A program made the position numbers and the translations under genes. The notes under the pieces were generated by a model. That model was not told the origin of the DNA. It ran no database searches and saw nothing but the letters and a program-made list of their open reading frames with translations. Shown here piece by piece: positions 5,750 to 14,337 of a DNA stretch of 32,053 nucleotides (positions are counted from its first letter, which is position 1; each line of letters starts with the position of its first letter). This DNA is from an uncultured Roseburia sp. (GTDB taxonomy: Bacteria; Bacillota; Clostridia; Lachnospirales; Lachnospiraceae): positions 1-32,053 of the forward strand of contig CAMTDY010000010.1 in NCBI GenBank assembly GCA_947070915.1. The letters are read 5' to 3'.

Positions 5750-7510
5750 ATGCTTGACACCCTCAAACATATGAGAAAGCGCATCCAGGAAGGAATCCTC
5801 ACAGATATGCTTTCCCAGACAAAATGGATCTACCAGTATGCCAGACGTTACTGGCTGGCGATCGTATTTTATACCTTGATCGGACTTGTGGGAACCGTTG
5901 TTTCCCTGGGAAGCAGCCTGGTTTCCAAAGATCTGATCGATATCATCACCGGACACCAGACCGGCGAACTGCTAAAGGCATTCTGTGCCATGATCGGCCT
6001 GGCGCTGGGCAGTACTGTGATGAACCAGTTTTCCAGCTACATGTCAAACTGGATCAGCATAAGAGTGGACAACGAGATCAAAGCGGATATTTTTTCTAAA
6101 ATGCTGGTAACCGACTGGGAGTCTATCTCCAATTACCATACCGGAGACCTGCTGACCCGCTGGAGTTCCGATGCCTCCAATATCTCCAATGGCATCCTGA
6201 ACTGGATCCCCAGTCTGATCATCAATACTTTTAAATTCATCAGCGCCTTCGCCATCGTTATCTACTACGATGCTTCTTTTGCTGTATTTTCCTTTATCGG
6301 TATTCCAGTGACGCTTCTGATGTCCCGGACGCTGATGAAGCGGATGATCCACAACAACCAGAAAAGCGCCGCCCTGAATGCCCGCATGTCCGGCTTTCAT
6401 CAGGAAGCATTCTCCAATATACAGACCATAAAGGCCTTTGACCTGATCCCGGTCTATATCAAATACTTAAAAAGCCTGCAGACAGAATATCTGGCCATGC
6501 GGCTGGATTTCCAGAAGATGTCCATGCTCTCCTCCATCCTCATGTCTGTTGTCGGCCTTATCGTCAGCTACAGTTCCTACGGCTGGGGAATATACCGGGT
6601 CTGGGACGGCGTCATCAGCTATGGTACCATGACAATGTTCCTCTCCCTGTCCGGCACATTGACCGGGACACTGAATGCCTTGATCGGTCTGGTTCCAAAC
6701 GCCATCAGCCTGACCACCTCTGCCGGCCGCCTGATGGACATTCTGGAAATGCCCAAGGAAGATTTTAGTCAGGACGACGCCGTAATTTCCTTTTACGAAC
6801 GCCACCGGGAGCAGGGCATCCGCCTGGATGTTTCTCATATAAATTATTCTTATCAGGCGGGAACAAAAGTATTTGAAAATGCCAGTCTCCACGCCTGTCC
6901 CCATGAGATCATCGCCCTGGTAGGCCCCTCCGGAGAGGGAAAGACCACCATGCTCCGTCTGATCCTGGCACTGCTGTCTCCCCAGGAGGGTTCCATCACA
7001 CTACAGGGCACAACTCCGGGATCCCCGGAATCCCTGTCACTATCCCCATCCTGCCGCAAACTTTTTTCCTATGTCCCTCAGGGAAATACTATGTTTTCCG
7101 GCACCATTGCAGAAAATATGAGAAATGTCAAACCCGATGCCTCCGACGATGAAATTATCCATGCCCTGAAGATGGCGTGTGCATGGAAATTCGTGTCCGC
7201 CCTGCCAGAGGGCATCCACAGTAAGATCAAGGAACGGGGCGGCGGATTTTCAGAAGGCCAGGCCCAGCGTCTCTCTATCGCCAGGGCGCTGCTGCGCAGG
7301 TCTGCCTTCCTGCTTCTGGACGAAGCCACCTCCGCCCTGGATATCGAAGTAGAGCGTCAGATCCTGCAGCATATTCAGGAAGACCGCTACCCAAGAACCT
7401 GTATCGTCACCACCCACCGGCAGGCTGTCCTCAAGATCTGCAGCCGGATATACCGGATTCAGGATAAACAGTGCATTTTGATAGAAAATGAAGAACGCCA
7501 AAATCAGTAA
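5750..7510 (+). CDS. ABC exporter, fused permease and ATPase (MsbA/MDR type)
   Basis: A half-transporter of about 586 aa. The N-terminal half carries around six membrane segments (for example YWLAIVFYTLIGLVGTVVSL and FISAFAIVIYYDASFAVFSF). The C-terminal ATPase has Walker A GPSGEGKTT (about 391-399), Q-loop YVPQGNTMFSGTIAENM, a signature changed from LSGGQ to FSEGQAQRLSIARAL, Walker B FLLLDEATSALD and the H-loop TTHRQ. No N-terminal C39 peptidase domain is present, so any leader would be removed by a separate protease such as the S26-type protein. I prefer ATG 5750 (GGAG 6 nt upstream) over ATG 5738. Operon context with the PqqD-kinase fusion suggests export of a modified peptide or lipid-linked product. 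Confidence 0.9.
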   Translation: MLDTLKHMRKRIQEGILTDMLSQTKWIYQYARRYWLAIVFYTLIGLVGTVVSLGSSLVSKDLIDIITGHQTGELLKAFCAMIGLALGSTVMNQFSSYMSNWISIRVDNEIKADIFSKMLVTDWESISNYHTGDLLTRWSSDASNISNGILNWIPSLIINTFKFISAFAIVIYYDASFAVFSFIGIPVTLLMSRTLMKRMIHNNQKSAALNARMSGFHQEAFSNIQTIKAFDLIPVYIKYLKSLQTEYLAMRLDFQKMSMLSSILMSVVGLIVSYSSYGWGIYRVWDGVISYGTMTMFLSLSGTLTGTLNALIGLVPNAISLTTSAGRLMDILEMPKEDFSQDDAVISFYERHREQGIRLDVSHINYSYQAGTKVFENASLHACPHEIIALVGPSGEGKTTMLRLILALLSPQEGSITLQGTTPGSPESLSLSPSCRKLFSYVPQGNTMFSGTIAENMRNVKPDASDDEIIHALKMACAWKFVSALPEGIHSKIKERGGGFSEGQAQRLSIARALLRRSAFLLLDEATSALDIEVERQILQHIQEDRYPRTCIVTTHRQAVLKICSRIYRIQDKQCILIENEERQNQ

Positions 7511-7549
7511 GAAACAAGAGCTTTACTCCCTCTTACCCATGTATGATCG

Positions 7550-10500
7550 CTATTTTAGCTTAACTGATTTTGCTAATGCCCCTGTCTTCAAAAGCTTTTT
7601 ATATGCTTTCATTTTTCCTTTTGGCACCTTTATGATAGCTTTTTTTGAGATACCTTTAAATGTTCCCGATCCAACAGACTTTATTTTCTTACTGTTCCTT
7701 AAGTCTATTTTTTTCAGATTTTTGTCATTCGCAAATACATTTTTACCGATTTTAGAAAGCGACGCACCTGTAACCACCGAATTGAGTTTTTTACAGCCGC
7801 TAAATGCGCCGTCTTCGATTACTTTAACATTTTTTCCGATCTTAACTTTAGTAACTTTTTTATTGTTCCTGAATGCATTCTTCATAATCTTTTCAACTTT
7901 AAAAGTACAGCCGTCTTTAGAAACCGTATCCGGTATCGTTATTTTCTTTAATTTGCTGTTTGCGGATACCTTCTCAACTTTTACGGTTCCTGTTTTCTTC
8001 TCAGCGTTGACTGATACAACGTGATAGGAAAGGTTCTTCGCTATAAACGAACTTCCTTTTTTCAGATCCGTAATCGGAGCAGGAGGCTCCGCCGGATTCG
8101 ACGTTACTACCGGTTTAGAAATTTCCGCCGGTTTGTCATCATCCGCTTTAGGAACTTCTTCTATGGCTGTACCTCCTACATAAACAGGAGTTATTACAAA
8201 TTTGCTGAAATTAGGCAGTGAATTTACAATCGGTATGTTCCCCGGTTTATCAAAATAAAAGCTTTTGTAACTTTTGTCCGGCTCTTCTTTCGGATCCGCA
8301 ACCCTCCAGTCAGGAAGTCCCGCCTTCTTTGCCTGTCCGTCATCAAGCCCCTTCATAACCTTCCAACTGTTATCATTGAATATCTTGATTTTATTTTTTC
8401 CCGCCTTCAGATCGATATATACCGTTTTTTCCTTAAATGTATCTCGGGAAATTGTGTTAATGAAGAAGTACCTTCCTGCCGCCTCGTCATTTACTTTAAT
8501 ATTGGCAAATTTATCAATAATTTTCGTATTGTAGCCGTGTGTTCCGAAAATCTCATCATTTGAATGGAATAACTGCATGGCATAGATGCCGGCGTTTGGT
8601 ACAGAAACTTCAAACTCAAGGTATTTGTCCACATCGTTTTCCGCATTTTCATCACCCGAAAGACTGCGTCCCACAACATAGGAGACCTGTTCTCCGTCAG
8701 GAGTAAGTCCGGAATCTGCAATTTTGTCAACCGTATTTTGGGTTGCATATGGTTCTGCGCCATTAAGCAATCCGGCATACACCGTATCCGTATAATCTTC
8801 ATTCCATCTTACAGACCAGACATCATATTCGATATCTGTCTCTTTTGCACTCGCAGGGATGGCATCAACGGCGTCAAATTCCTGAGAATAATTTTCCCCC
8901 TCGCCCCACTCTTTCACATTCAGGCTGTCAAGCTGTAGATCCACCGCGGCGTCGACATCGAGGATATTAACTCCTTTTTGTAAATACACGGCAACTTCGC
9001 TGTTCATCCATGTACCATTAGTATTTATAACGCCAATCTCCTTTTTATTGCCGTTAAATACCCTTGCCGCATTACCGGTATATATGGTTGCTTTTCCTGT
9101 AAGCTCCGAGCGGTATCTCAAATCAATATGATAAAGTCCGCTTTTTTCTACAACGACATCAAAACGGATTCCTCCACCATCTTTCACACTTTTTTTATCA
9201 AGCCCGCTGACATAACCGCTGCCTGTAAATCCTGCGATATCCTTTTCAATCTGCGCAGGATTTACTCCCGGATGAAGGGCGTTAAATGAAAAGTCGCCTT
9301 CTTCTGCCTCAAATACTTTATTATACACTGCAGAACCTTCTCCGGATTCCGGGACAGCCGTAACGTGCAGGGCATCCTGCATAATATTACCTTCAGCTGC
9401 CTTCGTATCCCCCATAATTGTTATGCTGTGCTCTCCTTCTTCCCAGTCAACATACCGGGTATATATTGCTGTCCACTCTTTTTCCATTGTATTTTTAAGT
9501 ATCATATCAGAAGCTTCGCCGTCAATAGTCAGCTGCTGCTTACGGTTTACAGGCTTATGCTTCGTTTCGTTTCCCCGGTCCATTCCAACCTGGTTTCCGT
9601 ATATAAACTCAAGCTTATATCTTCCGGTTTGGGGAACCTCCACCTGATACTCTATTCCTCTGTTCTGGCTAAAATTGTTAAGTCCGCTGCCGCCAATTTG
9701 ATTTTTATCGTCTGTCGCTTTACTCACACGGGGCCCTGACAGAAAATATTTCGTGCTTGTCACTACTCCAAGCTGTCCTGATCCAATTCTCCCGGCTTCC
9801 TCTGCCTCATAGATTGCATGAAACGGACCGCTCGTTAACTTTCCTGTTTCTTCATTTTCCTGTGCGGGGGTTACCGTCAGCCGGTATCCTGTTGAGCGCA
9901 GCATATCATTCATTTCAATAACAAGATCTCCGTCAGTAAGGGCAACTGCGCCTTCGAGTACGGTTTCCGGTTCGCTTGCGCTGTTAAAACCCTTGAAATA
10001 GGCGGCATCTATTTTTACATGAACCTTTTTAGCTCCGGAAAACGTATCTGTTTTATCAAGATCCTTCAAAACAACTTTTGCATCTCCGTCTTCACTTCCG
10101 AGACCGAATAAAGTGGTTGCTTTTTTTTGGCTATTATCTATTGTGGAAACTCCGTATAACCCGGAATACTTATCGTCTGTCGTGATCTTTACCCTCTGGC
10201 CTTCCATGTCTGCATACCATTTATAAAGCCACCATGCGCTGTTTGCTTCGTTTGCATCGGCGGCAAGGTCATTCAGGTTATCTGCCTGATGCCAAAACGG
10301 CAGACAGCCGTAAGCCTGTGCATCCTCAAAGCGTCCCAGCCAGCTTACAAGCGCTCCCGGAACGCCGCACTCGTCGGATTGTGCGATTTCATTTATTACA
10401 ATAGGAGGGACGTCAGCCGGAATTTTATTGACATTAATATTATTTACTTTTCCATATGGCTCGTCTTCATTTCCCTCACCTGCAAATATATTTCTGAGAT

Positions 10501-11314
10501 GGGTAAATTCATCAATATCATTTTTGTATCTGTTTTCATTTCTCTCCAACTGATGCCATGTAATTACATCTGGCATCGCATGATTATCATAGAGATAACT
10601 CAGCCATGTGTGCCAGCCGTCCCACTGCCACTCCGGTGGAACATGTGTCCATGAATACTCTGCCGGGTTCATGCCGCCGACCGTTGCAAGCGGATCAACC
10701 TCCTTTATGGCTTTATAGTATGCCTCAAACACCTGCCTGAAATCTTCGCCGTCAACCTTGCTTCTTCTTGAGTCTCCCTCATTAATAGGAAGATAGACAA
10801 GCGCTTTATCAATATTAAGTCCCAGATCGTCAAGTCCCGTTTCCGGGTTATGATGGTGTTTTTTCTTCCATTTGTTTTTCCATTCCGTAACATATGGAAC
10901 AATCACCTTTTTCAGCTGCACAACATAATCCTGATAAAACTGCTTAGGTCCAAAAATAGCATAATAGTTGCTGTTGTACATCTGGACCATCTGTCCGCCC
11001 GATTCGAGAAATGTTTCTGCCACGTCAAGAGCATCCGCATAGGGATGTTCCGTGCCAAGCGCCCCCTTTGTAGCGAGCACTTTAGGCTTCAATGGCGTGA
11101 TCAGGTTCATGGTAGGAACATCTTCACTGCTTATTCCGTAAAGAAATCCGGAAGCGCCATGCATAATCTCACCCAGTTCATCGGTCATATCTACATTCAT
11201 CGTGGGCGCATATGCATCTTCTGCTGCCACCATCTGCGGCCTGATCCCGATCGCCGGCAATACCATAGCTGCTGTGAGCGTATATGCCAAAACTCTCTTT
11301 AACATCTGTCTCAT
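7550..11314 (-). CDS. Secreted multidomain glycoside-hydrolase-like protein with CBMs and BspA-type LRRs
   Basis: A 1254-aa exported protein. A signal peptide covers about residues 1-31 (LAYTLTAAMVLPAIG, cut near VAA). Residues 40-490 look like a clan-A TIM-barrel glycosidase plus a beta domain: LVYLPINEGD places a likely acid/base at Glu179 and PPIVINEIAQ a likely nucleophile at Glu309. Three CBM6/35-like beta domains follow, at about 500-655 (YEAEEAG), 664-802 (FEAEEGD) and 810-1045. After a Pro-rich linker (about 1055-1085) come BspA-like LRR_5 repeats to the end (NAFRNNKKVTKVKIGKNVKVIEDGAF). I see no sortase motif. GAGGAGG precedes the ATG by 7 nt. The substrate is probably a host or plant glycan; the GH family is uncertain. 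The gene is AT-richer than the flanking regions. Confidence 0.82.
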   Translation of the reverse strand: MRQMLKRVLAYTLTAAMVLPAIGIRPQMVAAEDAYAPTMNVDMTDELGEIMHGASGFLYGISSEDVPTMNLITPLKPKVLATKGALGTEHPYADALDVAETFLESGGQMVQMYNSNYYAIFGPKQFYQDYVVQLKKVIVPYVTEWKNKWKKKHHHNPETGLDDLGLNIDKALVYLPINEGDSRRSKVDGEDFRQVFEAYYKAIKEVDPLATVGGMNPAEYSWTHVPPEWQWDGWHTWLSYLYDNHAMPDVITWHQLERNENRYKNDIDEFTHLRNIFAGEGNEDEPYGKVNNINVNKIPADVPPIVINEIAQSDECGVPGALVSWLGRFEDAQAYGCLPFWHQADNLNDLAADANEANSAWWLYKWYADMEGQRVKITTDDKYSGLYGVSTIDNSQKKATTLFGLGSEDGDAKVVLKDLDKTDTFSGAKKVHVKIDAAYFKGFNSASEPETVLEGAVALTDGDLVIEMNDMLRSTGYRLTVTPAQENEETGKLTSGPFHAIYEAEEAGRIGSGQLGVVTSTKYFLSGPRVSKATDDKNQIGGSGLNNFSQNRGIEYQVEVPQTGRYKLEFIYGNQVGMDRGNETKHKPVNRKQQLTIDGEASDMILKNTMEKEWTAIYTRYVDWEEGEHSITIMGDTKAAEGNIMQDALHVTAVPESGEGSAVYNKVFEAEEGDFSFNALHPGVNPAQIEKDIAGFTGSGYVSGLDKKSVKDGGGIRFDVVVEKSGLYHIDLRYRSELTGKATIYTGNAARVFNGNKKEIGVINTNGTWMNSEVAVYLQKGVNILDVDAAVDLQLDSLNVKEWGEGENYSQEFDAVDAIPASAKETDIEYDVWSVRWNEDYTDTVYAGLLNGAEPYATQNTVDKIADSGLTPDGEQVSYVVGRSLSGDENAENDVDKYLEFEVSVPNAGIYAMQLFHSNDEIFGTHGYNTKIIDKFANIKVNDEAAGRYFFINTISRDTFKEKTVYIDLKAGKNKIKIFNDNSWKVMKGLDDGQAKKAGLPDWRVADPKEEPDKSYKSFYFDKPGNIPIVNSLPNFSKFVITPVYVGGTAIEEVPKADDDKPAEISKPVVTSNPAEPPAPITDLKKGSSFIAKNLSYHVVSVNAEKKTGTVKVEKVSANSKLKKITIPDTVSKDGCTFKVEKIMKNAFRNNKKVTKVKIGKNVKVIEDGAFSGCKKLNSVVTGASLSKIGKNVFANDKNLKKIDLRNSKKIKSVGSGTFKGISKKAIIKVPKGKMKAYKKLLKTGALAKSVKLK

Positions 11315-11348
11315 AATACGACCTCCTCATTTATTCTTGTTATATAAC

Positions 11349-11354
11349 ATTATA
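11349..11354 (-). promoter_or_regulatory. Probable -10 box for the secreted glycosidase gene
   Basis: A perfect TATAAT on the minus strand lies 35 bp upstream of the start codon, followed by an AT-rich leader and GAGGAGG. No good -35 is found at 16-18 bp, which fits a promoter that needs an activator. The divergent AraC-family gene is the obvious candidate. Confidence 0.45.
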
Positions 11355-11447
11355 TTTCATTTCTTCCTGTTTTTCTTGAACTATTTTATTGAAAACTAAT
11401 ACGATTTTGATCGGATCGGATTGAACCCAGACTAAGAATATGATATC

Positions 11448-11674
11448 ATGATGCCAGGGTCAAAAGGTCAACATGCAAATAAGTTCGTTAAAACTTATTT
11501 TTCATGCTTGCATGATAAGGCATGTGACCTTGAGACCCGCCAAACATGAGAAAGTAGCGATTTACGCAGTAAATCAGCGAATTTCGAATGTTTGAAGAAT
11601 TGCGGGAGTTGTGAAACAACGAAGCAATTCGCATCATTTGTTGGGGGCAAAATGCCTTTTGACCCCAACATCAT
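11448..11674. repeat. 227-bp nested-palindrome element with terminal inverted repeats
   Basis: The ends ATGATGCCAGGGTCAAAAGG (11448-11467) and, read on the other strand, 11655-11674 agree at 17 of 20 positions. Inside are (1) a three-way junction: outer arms 11457-11476 with 11520-11538, holding hairpins 11477-11485/11492-11500 (9 bp) and 11502-11507/11510-11515 (6 bp); (2) CAAACAT/ATGTTTG (11541-11547 and 11588-11594) enclosing GATTTAC/GTAAATC (11559-11575); (3) GAATTGC/GCAATTC (11597-11603 and 11624-11630) enclosing GTTGT/ACAAC; (4) a 12-bp hairpin 11640-11669. There is no convincing ORF. It could be a MITE-like element or a structured RNA. It lies between two divergent genes, 31 bp ahead of the AraC start codon. 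I see no clear target duplication. Confidence 0.75.
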
Positions 11675-11705
11675 ATCATTGAAAGAAAAGGAAGGAGGGA
11701 ACTCC

Positions 11706-12605
11706 ATGACAGCATCAGCCACCACCAGTTACATTGAGAACATAACCCATCAGACACAGCACCGTCCCTTTTCGATACATCACACGGTGGTACATCCGAA
11801 TGTACCGTGCGCCTTATACCTTCACTGCCATTCAGAAATGGAATTTTTTTATTTGGAAAAAGGAAAGGTAACGCTGCAAGTGGAAGACAAGGACTATTTT
11901 TTGCAGGAAGGCGACGCTGTCTTTATCCCGCCAAATCTGCTTCACAGCTCCTGGCGCGCCTGCGGTCTGCTAGATGAGTGCTCCTTCTATGCCATTGTTT
12001 TCTCCAGGGAAATGATTATGGATTGTGCGCCGTCCTATTGTGAACACTATTTTGAGCCAGTTTTGTACAGCGCCGCGAACTGCCCGCTTTCCATCCAGCC
12101 CGATGCGGAATGGAAACGGGACATTCTTACACGGTTAAAGGAAATATTTTCTCAATTTCAAACAAAGATAGAAAACTGCGAACTTTTGCTGCGGGGCAAC
12201 CTGCTTATTATCTGGCAACTCCTTTATAACGAACATCTGTCTCAGATAAACAGCCAGTATTCCAGTTCCCCTATGTTTCCACAACTTATGAAAAGCGTGG
12301 ATTTCATATCCAGCCACTTTACAGATTCGATTTCCCTGAAAACCCTTGCCAGAGATGCTGGATTGAGCGAGGGACATTTCTGCCGTCTCTTTAAGGAGTT
12401 CACCGGATTTACCCCATTTCAGTATATCAACCGCAAGCGTATCACCAAAAGCTGTGAATATTTATCAAAAACCAACAAAAAAATAGCTGACGTTGCCGTA
12501 TTATGCGGTTTCAACAACATCAGCTATTACAATCGTATCTTTTTGCGAATCATGAAGGAAACTCCCTCTTCTTACCGGAAACACTTTATCACCACGGGAA
12601 GGTAA
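11706..12605 (+). CDS. AraC-family transcriptional regulator with cupin sensor domain
   Basis: A 299-aa protein. The N-terminal cupin (HCHSEMEFFYLEKGKVTLQV, then GDAVFIPPNLLHS) would bind a sugar ligand, and the C-terminal AraC double helix-turn-helix is clear (ISLKTLARDAGLSEGHFCRLF, then KKIADVAVLCGFNNISYYNRIF). I chose the ATG at 11706 since GGAAGGAGGG lies just upstream; the frame open from 11592 runs through the palindromic element and is not a credible N-terminus. Divergent to the secreted glycosidase, it probably activates that gene in response to a glycan breakdown product. The 3' end converges on the small 124-aa gene. Confidence 0.92.
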   Translation: MTASATTSYIENITHQTQHRPFSIHHTVVHPNVPCALYLHCHSEMEFFYLEKGKVTLQVEDKDYFLQEGDAVFIPPNLLHSSWRACGLLDECSFYAIVFSREMIMDCAPSYCEHYFEPVLYSAANCPLSIQPDAEWKRDILTRLKEIFSQFQTKIENCELLLRGNLLIIWQLLYNEHLSQINSQYSSSPMFPQLMKSVDFISSHFTDSISLKTLARDAGLSEGHFCRLFKEFTGFTPFQYINRKRITKSCEYLSKTNKKIADVAVLCGFNNISYYNRIFLRIMKETPSSYRKHFITTGR

Positions 12606-12639
12606 AAAATACCATTCCGTCCCGCGCTGTCTTCATCTA

Positions 12640-13014
12640 TTAATCTGTCAGTTTCACACTGGTCACCTGAAGTCCTGGATCTGCTGTAACGATCAGATTT
12701 CCAAGTCCAATATTGTCCGTCGGATTCTGGTGATAGTAATAATCAATCACAAGGGTTGTTCCTGTGCCGAGTCCAACAAGAGTTCCATCACTGGACTTAT
12801 ATTCAACAGGCAGATTAAAGGATATGGTCAATGTCTGTTTGTCTTTGGTGTGGTCCGCCTGATGTTTTCCGTCAATCTGAATCCGGTAATCACCGCGGCC
12901 ATTCTGCATCTCCTGATGAACCCGCGTAGTAACGGTATAACATCCACTGGCTGCATACACACCTTCACTCAGCTCTTCATTGATCAAGATGGTTGGTTTG
13001 CTATACTCTTTCAT
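12640..13014 (-). CDS. 124-aa protein of unknown function, candidate substrate of the PqqD/S26 system
   Basis: I do not recognise a named family. The N-terminus (KPTILINEELSEGVYAASG, residues 6-24) looks like a leader segment ending in small residues. The remainder is a beta-rich domain (CYTVTTRVHQE, GDYRIQIDG, LTISFNLPVEY, TTLVIDYYYHQN, IGLGNLIVTADPGLQVTSV). No hydrophobic signal peptide or membrane segment is seen. ATG 13014 follows GGAGG at 8 nt; the longer frame to 13095 begins inside the promoter. It has its own near-consensus promoter, so it may be made in excess over the upstream genes. Position beside the nucleotidyltransferase and the leader-like N-terminus suggest a modified and exported protein, but this is inference. 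Confidence 0.6.
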   Translation of the reverse strand: MKEYSKPTILINEELSEGVYAASGCYTVTTRVHQEMQNGRGDYRIQIDGKHQADHTKDKQTLTISFNLPVEYKSSDGTLVGLGTGTTLVIDYYYHQNPTDNIGLGNLIVTADPGLQVTSVKLTD

Positions 13015-13065
13015 ACGTTCATCCTCCATTAAAAACAAAATAATTCTGTCAAAATCTATATCGGT

Positions 13066-13095
13066 ATTATATATCATTTCTTTATACTTTGTCAA
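13066..13095 (-). promoter_or_regulatory. Near-consensus sigma-A promoter of the 124-aa gene
   Basis: On the minus strand TTGACA (13090-13095) and TATAAT (13066-13071) are both perfect hexamers, with an 18-bp spacer. The promoter lies in the 87-bp gap after the nucleotidyltransferase, giving a leader of about 45 nt before the ATG at 13014. Confidence 0.75.
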
Positions 13096-13101
13096 TATTG
13101 C

Positions 13102-14337
13102 TCACTTTAAATTACGGTTTTCCAAATTTTTGAATAATTTTAGATCCTTCGTATAACGGCTCCGCTCTCTTGTCCTTTTCAGCACCTCAAAAAAAGAAAT
13201 CCCACGGATCTTCCGGTTGTTCCGGCAAAACTTTATAAAAGCTGCTAACCACAATACCGGCCAGAACAGCAGGATACGGCTTGCGCCGGGATATCCCAGC
13301 CGCATCTGGTGGTGAAATTCCCGGATATAATCCATAAAACCGGTTCCCCGGAGCACCACCATCCGGCTTTCTTCATGAAGGCCAAATTCCTCGGCAGCGA
13401 GAATCTCCCTCATAAATACCTCCGGAGAGCCCTGAAAGGTTCCTGTCAGGATCTCCTCTGCCCGCCCTCTGTCCAGTCCGAGATATTCAGTACAAAGAGA
13501 GGTGATCATATCGGAAAATCCGGCCAGGCCGGTCTGCCGGATCCACAGAAGATACCGTTCCAGTGCTGTCCGGGACACTGACCCGTTCCACAGCACCACC
13601 CAGTCACAGAGAAGCTTTAGGCCAAACCCTGCCCGCAGAAAATGCTGTAGCATATGAAGAAGCAGCTGAAAGGCATGGTCTCCCTTTTCCAGTACCGGGA
13701 AATCCAGTCCCATTATATTGTCTCTCCGGATCCGCCGGCGCAGCTCATTCATCTGGCTTTTCAAAAAATTGTTAATCTTCTCACTGTCAAAAGGCTCTGC
13801 CATCATCACGTGCAGCTCCACATCGATCCCCTCGCTGGTACGCCATACCTCATGATGGTTTCCATTCTCACCGGGTTTCCTGGCAAAGCCCATCTTTTGC
13901 AGAACCTCTTCAGCCTTCTCCAGCTGTCCTGGTTCCATCAGCAGCACATCCACATCTCCGGATTTACGCAGTTCCGGTACCGGATAATCCCCTGCGGCGG
14001 CAATCCCTTTAAGAACAGCAGCAGCTATTCCCGCCTCTTCCAGTCCCTTGACCACATAGCGGGTAAGAAACATCAGATGATAGCTCTGCTGAACCGTGCG
14101 CCGGCTCTCCTGCTCCAGGCAGAGCTGGAAGGATTCCGGAAGGGGATATCCCTGTTCTATAAGAGGATACAGCAGTGGCAGCACCGCATGAACCTGGGCC
14201 AGCCTCAGGATCTCCTCCTGGCATTCATCGGAGGGCGGCTGATCCGGAACTTCCACCGCTTCGGAAAGCACTGCTGCCAGACAGCCAAAAAGTTCTTTTT
14301 CACTCCGGGAGAATGTGTCCTTTGTCTTATTTCCCAT
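13102..14337 (-). CDS. PF14907-type nucleotidyltransferase family protein
   Basis: A 411-aa protein with a nucleotidyltransferase core: LKGIAAAGDYP (109-119), then RKSGDVDVLL with Asp128 and Asp130 as metal ligands, and IDVELH with Glu174 as the probable third acidic residue. The long C-terminal half is helical, as in this family. Members occur near HprK-like kinases and PqqD proteins in some lasso-peptide and related clusters, and in polysaccharide loci; their reaction is mostly uncharacterised, probably transfer of a nucleotide or sugar-nucleotide moiety. The start overlaps the flippase stop by 11 bp (AGGGGAGA upstream), so the two are translationally linked. Confidence 0.8.
   Translation of the reverse strand: MGNKTKDTFSRSEKELFGCLAAVLSEAVEVPDQPPSDECQEEILRLAQVHAVLPLLYPLIEQGYPLPESFQLCLEQESRRTVQQSYHLMFLTRYVVKGLEEAGIAAAVLKGIAAAGDYPVPELRKSGDVDVLLMEPGQLEKAEEVLQKMGFARKPGENGNHHEVWRTSEGIDVELHVMMAEPFDSEKINNFLKSQMNELRRRIRRDNIMGLDFPVLEKGDHAFQLLLHMLQHFLRAGFGLKLLCDWVVLWNGSVSRTALERYLLWIRQTGLAGFSDMITSLCTEYLGLDRGRAEEILTGTFQGSPEVFMREILAAEEFGLHEESRMVVLRGTGFMDYIREFHHQMRLGYPGASRILLFWPVLWLAAFIKFCRNNRKIRGISFFEVLKRTRERSRYTKDLKLFKNLENRNLK

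Noticed and set aside
11592..11705. N-terminal extension of the AraC regulator
   Set aside because: The extra 38 codons lie in the palindromic element, and the strong ribosome site serves ATG 11706.
11495..11725. 76-codon minus-strand frame
   Set aside because: It falls inside the palindromic element, has no ribosome site and has an unconvincing composition.
12597..12618. Terminator at the end of the AraC gene
   Set aside because: The hairpin overlaps the stop codon, has a bulge, and is not followed by a T tract.
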